A stretch of 64,000 bases of DNA from Methylobacillus glycogenes JCM 2850 (GCF_000617925.1 NZ_BAMT01000001.1:372001-436000), one strand, 5' to 3'; counted from the stretch's first letter, positions 8,867 through 19,925 are shown. Notes: generated by a model not told the origin, from the sequence alone. Translations and numbers: made by a program.

Positions 8867-8897
8867 ATGAACAAGCAGCCTCACTCACTTAAGCCCT
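8839..8897. repeat. 22-bp direct repeat spanning the MFS start codon
   Basis: The copies at 8839-8860 and 8876-8897 differ at two of 22 positions (CAGC[T/C]TCACTCAC[C/T]TAAGCCCT). The start codon at 8867 lies between them, so the first 10 codons of the transporter come from repeat sequence. Confidence 0.85.
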
Positions 8898-10039
8898 CAC
8901 ACCATATTGACCACACCCTGGCGCGCGGTAAAACCGCGACCAAACACAGTTTTTTCATCGCTGGGTTTGCCATCGCCAGTTGGGCACCGCTGGTGCCTTA
9001 TGCCCAGGCACGATTACAGGCAGATCCCGCTACCCTGGGCACCATTTTGCTGTGTCTGGGCCTGGGTGCGGTAATCGGCATGCCGCTTGCCAGCGCGCTG
9101 TCTGGAAGGCTGGGGACTAAGCGCATTATTGTCACGGCCGCTGCCAGCTTGGTGTTGACCCTGCCGCTATTGGCCTTGCTGAGCAATACCGTACTGCTGG
9201 CACTATGCTTGTTGCTGTTTGGTGCTGCCATAGGGGCGATTGATGTGGCAGGCAATATCCATGGCACCGAAGTGCAACATCTGGCAGAAAAACCTCTGAT
9301 GTCCTCTTTCCACGGCTTTTACAGCATAGGCGGGCTAGTGGGGGCAAGTGGCATGACCTTGGGCCTAGCCAGCGGCATCAGTGTGGTAACGGCCACCATG
9401 CTGGGGGCAGGCGCGATACTGCTTTCCCTGCTTTGTGCTGCCAACAACTTCATGCCTACCCCTAGCCAAGAGCAGCATCCGCTGTTTATCTTGCCCAGAG
9501 GCAAGGTCATCACTATAGGTTTGCTCATCTTTGTAATATTCCTGGCAGAGGGTGCCATGCTGGACTGGAGCGCATTGCTGCTGACGCAGGAAAAATCCCT
9601 CAAGCTGGCGTATTCCGGGGCAGGCTATGCGCTATTTGCGATTGCCATGACCTTGAGCCGCTTCTGTGGCGAAAGCCTGATTTTGCGCTTTGGGGAGCGC
9701 AACGTTCTGCTAGCAGGCATGGTGGTGACAGGCTTGGGCTTGATCTGTGCAGCCTTGGCATCGCCCTTGTGGCTGGTGATGCTTGCTATTGCCCTGGCAG
9801 GCTTGGCGGTAGGCAATTTGGTGCCTATCTTGTTCACCTTGGCTGGTCGGCAAAAAACCATGCCCATGGCGCATGCCATAGCTGCCATCAGCATATTGGG
9901 TTATGGCGGCGTATTGCTGGGGCCAGCGATGATAGGGTATATCTCCCACGCCATAGGACTCAAACTAGCGTTTGCCAGCACTGGCGTGCTGGTGCTGCTA
10001 TGCATAATGGGGATACGCAGCTTGATGCGGCAGGACTAA
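8867..10039 (+). CDS. Major facilitator superfamily transporter, FucP/YbjJ-like
   Basis: The product is 390 aa with about 12 hydrophobic segments in two halves. The loop between helices 2 and 3 carries GRLGTKR, a form of the MFS signature. HGFYSIGGLVG in helix 5 and a short central loop (near residues 198-212) resemble the YbjJ/fucose-permease-like group. Substrate unknown. The first 25 residues are polar and partly encoded by a direct repeat. There is no clear ribosome-binding site before 8867, so the real start may lie a little downstream. The gene stands alone, with 225 bases before the next gene. Confidence 0.85.
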   Translation: MNKQPHSLKPSHHIDHTLARGKTATKHSFFIAGFAIASWAPLVPYAQARLQADPATLGTILLCLGLGAVIGMPLASALSGRLGTKRIIVTAAASLVLTLPLLALLSNTVLLALCLLLFGAAIGAIDVAGNIHGTEVQHLAEKPLMSSFHGFYSIGGLVGASGMTLGLASGISVVTATMLGAGAILLSLLCAANNFMPTPSQEQHPLFILPRGKVITIGLLIFVIFLAEGAMLDWSALLLTQEKSLKLAYSGAGYALFAIAMTLSRFCGESLILRFGERNVLLAGMVVTGLGLICAALASPLWLVMLAIALAGLAVGNLVPILFTLAGRQKTMPMAHAIAAISILGYGGVLLGPAMIGYISHAIGLKLAFASTGVLVLLCIMGIRSLMRQD

Positions 10040-10171
10040 GCCTGGCAGACCTTCTAAGAGACCTTGCAAGAAAATATCCATGTGCCCCACAAGCCCACGT
10101 AACGCTGCTGCTGCGCTTGGGAGCTAATTCTGCAAGCTGTTAGTATGGTGCCAGGCATCAATTTGGATATT

Positions 10172-10206
10172 AAGTTTTAAACATAAAACCAAGTTTTAAA
10201 CGTAAA
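10172..10206. repeat. 16-bp tandem-like direct repeat
   Basis: AAGTTTTAAAC[A/G]TAAA occurs at 10172-10187 and 10191-10206 (15 of 16 identical), upstream of the unknown gene at 10265. It is one of several short duplications in the window. Confidence 0.8.
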
Positions 10207-10264
10207 GCGGTTATCCGTCACGCGTGCTTTCTGTCTAAAAACATCAAGAAAAGGAAACACATCT

Positions 10265-10675
10265 GTGGGTACAAGAATGATTAGTGTGGTGATTGCGCGC
10301 ATGCCCGGTGGAGCAATCAATGAGCTGGGTAAACTCGTGCTCGAAACCATGCCGTTTGAGACGCCGGTTCAACTTGCGGTGGGGGTGGATCATCTCAAGG
10401 ATATTTTTCCGCAAGAGCGTTTTCAGGTGATTTGTGGGCCTGCCAAAGAGCAAACGCTGTGCGAGGATGTGCCCAGCATTCAATACAGCATCTGGAAAAA
10501 ACCTTGCGTTGAGGACAGCGAGCCCAAGCTCATCATGCAAACCACGCCTATGGCGCCAGATAAGCTTTGCGACCATCTGGAACCAGCATTACAGCAGCAT
10601 TTCAACGCCCAGCATTACATCATTATCAAGCGCAGCGGCGATGCCAGCGCGGATATCGCACGCTTGCCAGACTAG
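10265..10675 (+). CDS. Hypothetical protein
   Basis: A 136-aa product I do not recognise. It is predicted soluble, with no signal peptide or membrane segment. Four cysteines are scattered (in VICGP, LCEDV, KPCVED, KLCDH). The start is probably GTG at 10265, because AAAGGAAA lies about 9 bases upstream. The ATG at 10277 is further from it. The gene stands alone on its strand between the MFS gene and the convergent pepN. Codon use resembles its neighbours, and no competing frame of comparable quality overlaps it, so I think it is real. Confidence 0.65.
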   Translation: MGTRMISVVIARMPGGAINELGKLVLETMPFETPVQLAVGVDHLKDIFPQERFQVICGPAKEQTLCEDVPSIQYSIWKKPCVEDSEPKLIMQTTPMAPDKLCDHLEPALQQHFNAQHYIIIKRSGDASADIARLPD

Positions 10676-10754
10676 TTTTTTTCAAAGTTTTTCAGGAGTT
10701 TTTTCCAAATGCGATAGGCCTGCTATGCCATGCATGGCAGGCCCAGCGCAGTGG

Positions 10755-13358
10755 CTACTTAAGGCATTTGCTGACCACTTCAAACACATCGCTGGAGAGC
10801 TTGGGGTTATCCATAATGGTTTGCAGCGCGGCTTGCATTTGCGTTTGCAGGGCCGGGGTATAACGTCGCCATTCGCGGAAAGGCGTAACCTGGCGCGCGG
10901 CTATCTGCGGGTTGATGCTGTTGAGTTCTATGATCGCATCGCGCAGCAGGGCATAACCTTGTCCGCTAGGGTCATGGAATTTGACCGGGTTGTTAACGGC
11001 AAAGGCAGAGTAAAGCGCACGTACACGGTTAGGGTTGCGGATGTTGAATTCCGCATGCTGGCGCAAGGCGGCAAAGTCAGTAAACAGGCTATCGCGCTTG
11101 GCAATGACTTGCAGCGAGAACCACTTGTCTACTACTAGCTGGTATTGCTGGAAGCGTTGATAGAAATCATCAAACACCTGCTCGCGTTGGGGCTGGGTAC
11201 TATCAGCCAGGCTGCTCAAGGCCGCCACGCGGTCTGTCATGTTATCTGCCTGCTGGTAATGTGCCTGGGCTCTGGCCGCGCAGCCTGTGCCATTGGTTAC
11301 GGTCAGGAGTTCCAGCACGGTGTTGCGCAGGGCGCGGCGGCCCATGGCCTGGGGCGTAATTTCAAATACGCCCTGGCTGGCATTCTGTGCATACAGCTCG
11401 GCCAGTGCATCCTTGTGCGCACGCTTGATGGCTTTGAGCACTACATCTCTGGCCTGGTCTATAGCTGCAGGGTCAACCACGGCCTGGGCCTGGCCTATGA
11501 CTGAGATGGAAGGCAGTGACAGTGCACGTGCGAGCAAGGCCTTGTCCACCTCTTGGTTCAGGCCCTGTGTGATCAGCGTGCCGAAATCGGCAACAAACTG
11601 GCTGATGTCGGCTTCAGCATCGGCGATCACACGCTGTATGGTGCGCAGCGCAATGGTTTGGCCAGCCTCCCATTTATTGAAGCCGTCTGTGTCCTTGAGT
11701 TGTAGCAGCCTGAGATCATCATCACTGAGATCGGTGCTAAGTTTGATAGGGGCGGAGAAGCCGCGCAATATGGAGGGAACAGGCCGCGCATTGACGCCCT
11801 CAAAGCGGAATTCCTGCTCGCGCTCTGTCATTTCCAGAATCTGCGTGGCATGGGTTTCTTCTCCCTGCTCGTTGAGCAGGCCCACAGCCAGAGGAATCAG
11901 CAAGGGCTGTTTATTGGTTTGCCCTGGGGTGTCAGGCTGGCTTTGCTTGAGGCTGAGCGTGTAGCTGGCGGTGTTGGCGTCGTAACGTCCGCTGGCTTGC
12001 ACGCTAGGGGTGCCCGCCTGCTTGTACCAGCGGTGGAACTGGCGCATGTCACGCCCAGAGGCATCGGCCATGCACTGCACAAAATCATCAATGGTGACCG
12101 CATGGCCATCAAAGCGCTGGAAGTAGAGATCGGTGGCCTTGCGGTAGGTATCTGGCCCCAACAGGGTGTGCTGCATGCGTATCAGTTCAGAGCCTTTTTC
12201 GTAGATCGTCATGGTGTAGAAGTTGCTGATCTCGATAAAGTTATCCGGCTGCACCGCATGCGCCAGCGGGCTGGCATCTTCTGGGAACTGCAAGCGGCGT
12301 AGCTGATCCACATCATCAATACGCTGCACGGCACGCGAGTTCATATCGGCGCTGAATTCCTGATCACGGAATACCGTCAGGCCTTCTTTCAGCGAAAGCT
12401 GGAACCAGTCCCTGCACGTCACGCGGTTGCCGGTCCAGTTATGGAAGTATTCATGCGCAATCACGGCTTCGACACTGATGAAATCGCTATCGGTGGCGGT
12501 TTCCTGCTGGGCCAGCACCAGTTTGGTGTTGAAGATATTGAGCGAGGTGTTTTCCATCGCGCCCATATTGAAATCACTGACGGCAACAATATTGAACAAA
12601 TCCAGCTCATATTCGCGGCCATAACGCTCTTCATCCCAGCGCATGGATTTTTTCAGCGAGGCCATGGCGTGGTCGCATTGGCCTTCATCACCGCTGCGCA
12701 CATAGATATGCAAATCCACCTTGCGGCCTGAGCGCGTGGTGAAAATATCCGCCACCCGTACCAGATCGCCCGCCACCAGTGCAAACAAATAGCAGGGCTT
12801 GGGGAAGGGATCATGCCAGGCCGTAAAGTGACGGCCTGCGGGCAAATCACCACGCTCCACTAGATTGCCGTTGGAGAGCAACACCGGGTACAGCGCTTTA
12901 TCCGCTTCTATACGCACGGAGAAAATGCTCAGTACATCTGGCCTGTCCTGGAAGTAAGTAATTCGGCGGAAGCCTTCTGCCTCGCACTGTGTGCAGAAGG
13001 TGCCCTGGGATTTATACAGGCCCTCCAGCGCGGTATTGCTCTCGGGGTGTATCTCCGAGCTGATGGTGAGGGTGAATTGCGCAGGCAAGTCAGCCAATAG
13101 CATGCGGTTGTCTTCAAGACGATAGTCTGAGTATTTCTCACCATTCAACTGCACCGAGAGCAGCGTTTGATCCTGCCCGTGCAGCACCAGCTCGCTGTTT
13201 TTAGCCGCAGGGTTTTTTTCATAGCGTACTTCAGCATGCACCAGGGTTTTGTCTTCAAACAATTCAAAGCGCAGTGCAACGCTGGAGGCTAAATAGGGGG
13301 CAGGGGTGTAATCCTTGAGATAGATGGTTTGTGGGCTGGAGCTGGTATCTGGAGGCAT
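10755..13358 (-). CDS. pepN: Aminopeptidase N (M1 zinc metallopeptidase)
   Basis: The product is 867 aa, close to the roughly 870 aa of bacterial PepN. It carries the substrate-anchoring GAMEN (266-270), the zinc site HEYFH (302-306) and the third zinc ligand Glu325 in KEGLT. The C-terminal half is the helical, all-alpha PepN domain. It removes N-terminal residues from peptides in the cytoplasm during protein turnover. There is no signal peptide. The gene is uninterrupted over 2.6 kb, unlike several neighbours. A GC-rich hairpin (10717-10743) lies past its stop in the convergent gap. Confidence 0.96.
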   Translation of the reverse strand: MPPDTSSSPQTIYLKDYTPAPYLASSVALRFELFEDKTLVHAEVRYEKNPAAKNSELVLHGQDQTLLSVQLNGEKYSDYRLEDNRMLLADLPAQFTLTISSEIHPESNTALEGLYKSQGTFCTQCEAEGFRRITYFQDRPDVLSIFSVRIEADKALYPVLLSNGNLVERGDLPAGRHFTAWHDPFPKPCYLFALVAGDLVRVADIFTTRSGRKVDLHIYVRSGDEGQCDHAMASLKKSMRWDEERYGREYELDLFNIVAVSDFNMGAMENTSLNIFNTKLVLAQQETATDSDFISVEAVIAHEYFHNWTGNRVTCRDWFQLSLKEGLTVFRDQEFSADMNSRAVQRIDDVDQLRRLQFPEDASPLAHAVQPDNFIEISNFYTMTIYEKGSELIRMQHTLLGPDTYRKATDLYFQRFDGHAVTIDDFVQCMADASGRDMRQFHRWYKQAGTPSVQASGRYDANTASYTLSLKQSQPDTPGQTNKQPLLIPLAVGLLNEQGEETHATQILEMTEREQEFRFEGVNARPVPSILRGFSAPIKLSTDLSDDDLRLLQLKDTDGFNKWEAGQTIALRTIQRVIADAEADISQFVADFGTLITQGLNQEVDKALLARALSLPSISVIGQAQAVVDPAAIDQARDVVLKAIKRAHKDALAELYAQNASQGVFEITPQAMGRRALRNTVLELLTVTNGTGCAARAQAHYQQADNMTDRVAALSSLADSTQPQREQVFDDFYQRFQQYQLVVDKWFSLQVIAKRDSLFTDFAALRQHAEFNIRNPNRVRALYSAFAVNNPVKFHDPSGQGYALLRDAIIELNSINPQIAARQVTPFREWRRYTPALQTQMQAALQTIMDNPKLSSDVFEVVSKCLK

Positions 13359-13696
13359 GGGAGTTTCTTTTTTGAATGGTTTAGCAAAGTATAAGAGATT
13401 ATTGACTGGTGCTTGCAGGCAGAGGTGGTTTTTTGCTGCCTTGGCAATAGATTTGGCGGATATACCGTGCTGGAGCGCAGCCTGGGGATTGCAACATTCC
13501 AGTCAGTTGCTGGTCTAGTGAAGACTGCATCCAGGCACAGCATGGTTTAAAATCCAACTCCGGCCTGGCTGGAGATATAGGCAGCACAGCAGTTGAAACA
13601 ATACGCAGAGGATACCTGCACACGAGGGGAGGCGCTAAAGGCCACCATCCCCATTCGCATCAACACCAATGCATTTGAATCACAAGAAAGCATCAT
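13359..13696. other. Intergenic region, 338 bp
   Basis: This is the divergent space between pepN and the TIGR01244-like gene. Short reading frames exist on both strands but none has a ribosome-binding site or recognisable product. I see no structured RNA. Confidence 0.45.
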
Positions 13697-14038
13697 ATGA
13701 GCCTCACCTTCAAGACTCTTAACGAGCAATTCAGCAGCGCGCCACAATTGAGCGTGGCACAAGTGGCCGAAGCGGCCGCTAGTGGTTTCAAGACCATTAT
13801 CAATAACCGCCCAGACGGCGAAGGCGGCCCTGAGCAGCCCAGCAGCGCTGAGATTGCCCAGGCAGCCGAGGCCAATGGCCTGGCTTATGTGCATATCCCC
13901 TTTGTATCCGGGCAATTGACCCAGGCGCATGTGGATGAACTGGCGGCTTTGCTGCCCAGCCTGCCCACGCCTATCCTGGGCTTTTGCAAGGGTGGCATGC
14001 GCGCGAGCAATATCTATCAGCAGGCTACGGCTAAATAA
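13697..14038 (+). CDS. TIGR01244-family phosphatase/sulfurtransferase-like protein
   Basis: The product is 113 aa, matching the small DUF442/TIGR01244 domain related to dual-specificity phosphatases and found fused to beta-lactamase-like hydrolases such as Blh. Visible motifs are FKTIINNRPDGE and, near the C-terminus, GFCKGGMRAS, which carries the catalytic Cys and Arg in a C-x4-R loop. In related bacteria these proteins are tied to sulfide or persulfide handling, but the reaction here is not established. The ATG at 13697 has AAGAAAG upstream. It converges with acs across a strong terminator. Confidence 0.8.
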   Translation: MSLTFKTLNEQFSSAPQLSVAQVAEAAASGFKTIINNRPDGEGGPEQPSSAEIAQAAEANGLAYVHIPFVSGQLTQAHVDELAALLPSLPTPILGFCKGGMRASNIYQQATAK

Positions 14039-14079
14039 ACCTGCAGCAAAATAGTCCTCAAAACCGATCTGTAAAAACC

Positions 14080-14127
14080 AACAAGCCAGTCGTGGTGCCC
14101 AAACAGTGGCCTCACGACTGGCTTGTT
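14080..14127. terminator. Bidirectional terminator hairpin
   Basis: The 15-base arm AACAAGCCAGTCGTG (14080-14094) is perfectly complementary to 14113-14127, with an 18-base loop. T-rich sequence (GTTTGTT) follows on the plus strand. It lies between convergent genes, 42 bases after one stop and 21 bases from the other. Confidence 0.8.
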
Positions 14128-14147
14128 GTTTGTTAGGTTATGTGCGC

Positions 14148-16110
14148 TTAGTGGTTAGACTGCTTGAGCTGCTCCAGAATCGCCGGGTTATCCAGAGTGG
14201 AGATATCCGAGGTAATTTCCTCGCCCTTGGCCAGTGAACGCAGCAGACGACGCATGATCTTGCCCGAACGCGTCTTGGGCAGGTTTTCACCAAAGCGAAT
14301 TTCATCAGGCTTGGCAATCGGGCCTATCTCCTTGCCTACCCAGTCACGCAATTGGCTGGCGATGGCCTTGGCGGCTTCACCCTCAGGGCGGTCGCCCTTC
14401 AGCACTACATAGGCGACTATGGATTCACCCTTGATGTCATGCGGCCTGCCCACAATCGCGGCTTCTGCCACCAGAGGGTTGGCTACCAGTGCAGATTCAA
14501 TTTCCATGGTGCCCAGTCGATGACCTGAGACATTCAGCACATCATCAATACGGCCCATGATCCAGTAATAACCGTCTTCATCCCTGTGGCAGAATCGCCA
14601 GCCAGGTAATAGCCTTTGAGTTCTTCCGGGAAGTAGGCTTTCTTGAAGCGCTCAGGATTGCCCCAGATGTTACGTATCATCGAAGGCCAGGGTTTCTTGA
14701 CTACCAGCAAACCGCCACCGGTATCGGTCACAGCACTGCCATCCTCATTGACGATATCAATCATGATGCCGGGCAGGGGGCGGGTGCAGGAACCCGGCTT
14801 GGCATCTATCGCGCCTGGCAGCGGTGCAATCATATGTGCGCCAGTCTCGGTCTGCCACCAGGTATCGGCAATCGGGCAGCGCTCTTTGCCCACTACCTTG
14901 TGATACCACATCCAGGCTTCAGGGTTGATGGGTTCACCCACCGAACCCAGCAGGCGCAGGCTGGAAAGATCATATTGATTGGGCAGATCGCCACCGAGCT
15001 TGATCAGTGAGCGTATCGCAGTAGGCGCGGTGTAGAAAATGCTAACCTTGTGGCGTTCTATCATCTGCCAGAAACGGCCAGCATCAGGCCAGGTGGGCAC
15101 GCCTTCGAACACCACTTGAGTGCTGCCAATCGCGAGCGGGCCATAAGCCACATAACTATGACCCGTGATCCAGCCCACATCTGCTGTACACCAGAAAATA
15201 TCCGTGGCCTTGTGGTCAAACACCCACTTCATGCTCATGATGGCACCCAGCAGATAGCCACCAGTCGAGTGTTGCACACCCTTGGGCGTGCCAGTGGAGC
15301 CTGAGGTGTAGAGAATAAACAGCGGATGCTCGGCCTCTACCCATACAGGTTCACATACTGGGCTGGCTTCAGCTTCCAGCTCATGCCACCAGAGATCGCG
15401 CGCGGCGTTCCAGGCAATTGCGCCACCAGTACGTTGGTAGACAATCACATTTTTCACCGCTTCGCAGCCATCCAGACTCAGTGCTTCATCCACCGCAGTT
15501 TTCAGGGTGACGGATTTGCCGCCACGCTGACCACCATCCGCTGTAATCACCAGTTTGGCACCGACATCGACAATACGCTCATGCAGGCTTTTGGCAGAGA
15601 AACCGCCGAACACCACGGAGTGAATCGCGCCTATACGCGCGCAGGCCTGCATGGCAACAATGGCTTCTATGCTCATGGGCAAATAGATAATGACGCGATC
15701 ACCCAGGCCTACACCTTGTTGCTTGAGTACATTGGCAAAACGGCAGACGCGTGCATGCAAGGCTTTGTAGGTGATATTGCTGACGCTGCCATCATCGGCC
15801 TCAAAAATCAGCGCAATCTTGTCACCGCGTTTTTCCAGATGCCTGTCCAGACAGTTATAGGAGGCATTGAGTTTGCCATCGGCAAACCAGCGGTAGAACG
15901 GGGCTTGTGATTCATCCAAAGTGCTGTTGAAAGGAGTCTGCCAATCAATTTCCTCACGGGCCAGTTTGGCCCAGAAACCGCTGTAATCCTGCTCAGCCGC
16001 ATCACACAAGGCTGATAGGCCTCAAGACCCGATACGGTGGCGGCTTGGCGGAAAGCATCATGTGGCGCAAAAACACGCTTTTCCGTCAGCACGGACTCAA
16101 TCGACGACAT
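14148..16110 (-). CDS. acs: Acetyl-CoA synthetase (two frame breaks)
   Basis: AMP-forming acetate:CoA ligase: acetate + ATP + CoA gives acetyl-CoA. The N-terminus is [20 protein letters not shown]. The adenylate-forming P-loop motif [12 protein letters not shown], the DTWWQTE motif and the C-terminal catalytic lysine region [11 protein letters not shown] are all present. The frame breaks near 16010 (CAG-GCC read as CAGCC) and near 14586 (one base lost in the codons for SATRDED). Restoring both gives 1965 bases, or 654 aa, against about 652 aa for family members. The domain set is then complete, so the gene is probably intact in the organism. It stands alone, divergent from glnE. Confidence 0.93.
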
Positions 16111-16363
16111 ACAAACTCCTTAGAACTTGATATTAAAGGGCAATCCAAAATGGTAGGGGCCTTTAACTGGCCCCGGCTCAGCGCATAATAACATTTCATT
16201 AACAATTTTATTGCCTGCAAGCAGTCCAAAGCACTGCAATTTTTTGTCACGCTGACCCTACAGTTGGTGCAGGCAGACAGGCGCATGCTGGGCGCAAACA
16301 CTGGCCTGTGTTACCGTTTACCTCCAACAATTGATTACCCAGCAAGAATAGGCTTCAACCCCC

Positions 16364-19108
16364 ATGCGACCACTTTCCGAGATCACACTCCCAGACGCAG
16401 TGCCCAGCCAGGATGAACAATATCTGCTGCATGCGCTGGATTGCAGTCCTTTTGTCGGGCGCTTGGTCAATAGTGATGCTGGCCTGCTGGATGACCTGGC
16501 TACTAATTTGCACCACGCCTGGACAGCAAGCGCTATGCAGGATTGGCTGGCACAGCAAGCGATCAGTGATGATGTCAGCCTGAAACGGGTGTTACGCAAG
16601 CTGAGGCAGCGCGTGATATTGCGGCTGATGGTGCGTGACCTCAATGGCCTGGCGGATTTGAATGAAGTGATGCAGGTGGTGAGTGCCTTGGCGGAAACTA
16701 CCTTGCAGGCCGCATTGCAGCATCTGACTCCCTGGCTGGAAGCGCAGTACGGTGTGCCCATAGGCGAGGACAGCGGCGAACGTCAGCACTTTACGGTGGT
16801 GGGCATGGGCAAGCTTGGTGGCCATGAGCTGAATGTTTCTTCGGACATAGACCTGATTTTTGCGTTTGCCGAGGATGGAGAAACCAATGGCGCAAAATCC
16901 ATCAGCAATATCGAGTTTTTCACGCGCCTGGCCAAGCGTCTCATAGCCGCGATTGACGAGATTACCGAGGATGGTTTTGTGTTCCGCGTGGATATGCGGT
17001 TGCGGCCTTACGGCTCGGAAGGTCCGCTCGCCTGTAGCTTTGCCATGCTGGAAGAGTATTACCAGAACCAGGGGCGCGAGTGGGAACGTTATGCCTGGAT
17101 CAAGGGCCGCGTGGTAGCAGGGCCTGATCAAGGTCTGGGCGCCTTGTTGCGGCCTTTTGTCTTCCGCAAATATCTGGATTTTGGCGCATTTGCTCCATGC
17201 GCGATCTCAAGTTGCAGATTCAGCGCGATGTGAATCGGCGCGATATGCATGACAACATCAAGCTGGGCCGTGGAGGCATACGCGAGGTGGAGTTTATTGC
17301 GCAGGTGTTCCAGCTGATACGCGGCGGACGTGATGCCAGTTTGCAGATACGCCCCACGCTCAAGGTGCTTTCGCTATTGCAGGGCAAAGGTTTATTGCCC
17401 ATACAGGCGGTGCATGAGTTGCAACAGGCTTATATCTTTCTGCGCAATCTGGAGCATAGGCTGCAATATCTGGAAGATAGCCAGACCCAGGATTTGCCCG
17501 CCAGCGAGGAAAGCCAGCGGCGCATAGCCAAAGGCATGAATTTTGCCGACTGGCCTGCGTTTCTGGCGGTGCTTGATCAGCATCGCAGCCTGGTGCAGCA
17601 GCATTTTGAGCAGGTGTTCAACGATGCCAAATCCAACCAGGCTGATAAGTCGGAAGAGCACACCCAGTCACCAGCGGTGGCACTATGGCGCGGCTTGCTG
17701 GAAGGTGAGGAGGCTGTGAATGCCATGGCGCAACTGGCTATGTCGAGCCGCAAGATACTTTGCGCAAGCTCATGAGCCTGCATGACAGTCCACGCTACCG
17801 CCAGTTGCCGGAATTGAGCAAGCATAGGTTTGATACCCTGATGCCTTTGGCATTGACCGAAGCGGCGCATGAGAAACAGCCCGATGTGGTGTTGATGCGC
17901 GTGGCAGATCTGCTGGACAGCATTTGCCGCCGTGCCAGTTATCTGCCTTGCTGGCGGAATATCCCTCGGCCCTGAGCCTGGTGACCAAGATAGTCGCAGC
18001 CAGCCCCTGGCTGGCGCAATATCTCACCCAGCATCCCATCCTGCTGGATGAGTTGCTGGATACGCGCAACCTCTATGCCGCACCAGATTTTACTGCCATG
18101 CGTGCAGATTTGCTGGCGCGTATTGAAGCGCTTAATGGCGATGTTGAGCGGCAGATGGATGAGATGCGCCAGTTCAAGCATGCCGCCGTGTTCCGCTTTG
18201 CCGCTACCGATGTTGCCGGGCAATTGCCGCTGGAAACCCTCTCGGATTATCTCAGTGCCCTGGCCGATATTATTCTTGAGGTCACCATCAAGGCCTTGTG
18301 GCCGACTTTACGTAACCGCCATCGTGATGATCCGCAGTTTGCCGTGATTGGCTATGGCAAGCTGGGGGGCAAGGAGTTGGGCTATGCCTCTGATCTGGAT
18401 ATTATTTTCCTCTATGAAGATGAAGCCGCAGAAGCAGGTGAGGTCTATGCGCGCCTGGGCCAACGCATCAACACCTGGCTCAGCAGCATGACCGCCGCAG
18501 GCATACTGTATGAAACCGATATGCAGTTACGCCCCGATGGTGCCAGTGGCTTGCTGGTCAGCTCGGTACAGGCTTTTGAGCACTACCAGCAGGAAAAAGC
18601 CTGGGTATGGGAGCATCAGGCGCTGACGCGGGCGCGCTTCTGTGCTGGCAATGCAGTCATAGGGGCACGCTTTGAAGAAATACGTGCCAATGTGCTGGGG
18701 CAGCAACGCGATCCGGTCAAGCTGGCCGAGGAGGTGGCTGCCATGCGGCAGAAGATGCAGCAGGCGCACCCCAATCATGGCGAGTTGTTTGACCTCAAGC
18801 ATGACAGGGGCGGTATTGTTGATGTTGAGTTTATTGTGCAATACCTGGTGCTGGCGCATGCGCAGCAATACCCGCAACTAACACGCAATCTGGGCAATAT
18901 TGCCTTGCTGGAAATGCTGGGCAGCCTGCAATTGATCACAGCAGCATCAGGCAATGCAGCGGCCCAGGCCTACCGGGATTACAGGCGCAGGCAACACGCT
19001 ATTCGCTTGCAGGGAAATAACCAGGCCAAAGTGCCGCTGAGCGAGGTGCAGGGGCATGTAGAGGCTGTGACTGCTTTATGGAACACGGTTTTTGAACTAA
19101 AAACATAA
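16364..19108 (+). CDS. glnE: Bifunctional glutamine synthetase adenylyltransferase/adenylyl-removing enzyme (three frame breaks)
   Basis: GlnE adenylylates and deadenylylates glutamine synthetase in response to PII. Two nucleotidyltransferase domains are visible: one near residue 146 (GMGKLGGHELN, SSDIDL) and one near residue 660 (GYGKLGGKELGY, SDLDIIF). GRGGIREVEF and DRGGIVDVEF close the two halves. The frame breaks near 17192, 17736 (CTGGGC read as CTGGC) and 17945 (CTGGCC read as CTGCC). Restoring three bases gives 2748 bases, 915 aa, a normal GlnE length. Every piece reads as well-conserved protein, so these look like sequence errors, not decay. Confidence 0.93.
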
Positions 19109-19149
19109 GTAGAAAGCAGCTTGCAGCGCGCCAGATAGGCGCCAATTCT

Positions 19150-19764
19150 TTATGCCACGCGTGCCGCGCTGTTGGCGATGACCTGTATAAATTGCCTGAA
19201 CAGCGTGGGGTCGGTTTTCTGACCTTCCTCGGCCAGCATAATCTCCATGATTTCGCTGTGGCTGCGCCCATGATGGTAAGGCCGACTGGTGCTCATGGCG
19301 TCATAACCATCAACGATCAACAATATGCGCGAAGCCAGCGGAATATCCTCGCCTGACAGTTGATCGGGATAGCCGCTGCCATTAAAGCATTCATGATGAT
19401 GGCGAATAATACGCGCCACCTCCGCTGCATGAGGGTGCAGGGTATTGCGGAACAGACGTTCACCCTTGACCGGATGCATTTTCATCAGCGCCCATTCTTC
19501 AGCATCTAGCGCCCCTGGCTTGAGCAGCACGCTATCGGGAATGCCAATCTTGCCTATATCGTGAAAGCGCGCGCTGATGGCGAGCAAGTCCAGTTCCTGC
19601 TGACTCAAACCACAGGCCATACCCAACTCACGTGCCAATAGCGAAACGCGGTCGCAATGCTGGTAGGTATAGTTGTCGCGTTCATCCAGCGCAATGAACA
19701 GCGCCTCGGAAGACTCAGCGAGGTAAGTAGCGTAAGAGGTTGAAGGAGCTTTTTCAGTGGCCAT
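19150..19764 (-). CDS. HD-GYP domain protein, probable cyclic-di-GMP phosphodiesterase
   Basis: The product is 204 aa, essentially a bare HD-GYP domain. Metal ligands are visible: an early His in YQHCDRV, the HD pair His68-Asp69 in RFHDIGKIGIPD, and HHH (122-124) followed by ECFNGSGYP with the GYP motif at 131-133. The family hydrolyses cyclic di-GMP. The usual residue before NGSGYP is Trp-Asp, here Phe-Asn, a mild departure. No sensory domain is attached. It is convergent with glnE, 41 bases away, and starts at 19764 with GGGAG upstream. Confidence 0.85.
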   Translation of the reverse strand: MATEKAPSTSYATYLAESSEALFIALDERDNYTYQHCDRVSLLARELGMACGLSQQELDLLAISARFHDIGKIGIPDSVLLKPGALDAEEWALMKMHPVKGERLFRNTLHPHAAEVARIIRHHHECFNGSGYPDQLSGEDIPLASRILLIVDGYDAMSTSRPYHHGRSHSEIMEIMLAEEGQKTDPTLFRQFIQVIANSAARVA

Positions 19765-19899
19765 GTTGCTGCTCCCTTATTATGGATGCGCACAGGGGCG
19801 TAGCAGGGCAGGTGGGGAAGTGCTGTGAAACTGGGCGCTGCTGATTTACTGAAACAAGCAATAGGGTGAGGCAGGTAAGCCTGCGATGGGCTGCAGTCA

Positions 19900-19925
19900 A
19901 TCTATGAATCTCTATCTATGAATCT
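19900..19925. repeat. Tandem repeat, 14-bp period, two copies
   Basis: ATCTATGAATCT occurs at 19900-19911 and again at 19914-19925, joined by CT. Confidence 0.85.

Noticed and set aside
10717-10743. Hairpin after pepN as an intrinsic terminator
   Set aside because: A seven-base stem exists, but no T-run follows on either strand.
14148-19108. acs and glnE as pseudogenes
   Set aside because: All pieces are fully conserved and repaired lengths equal the family norm, so decay is less likely than sequence error.
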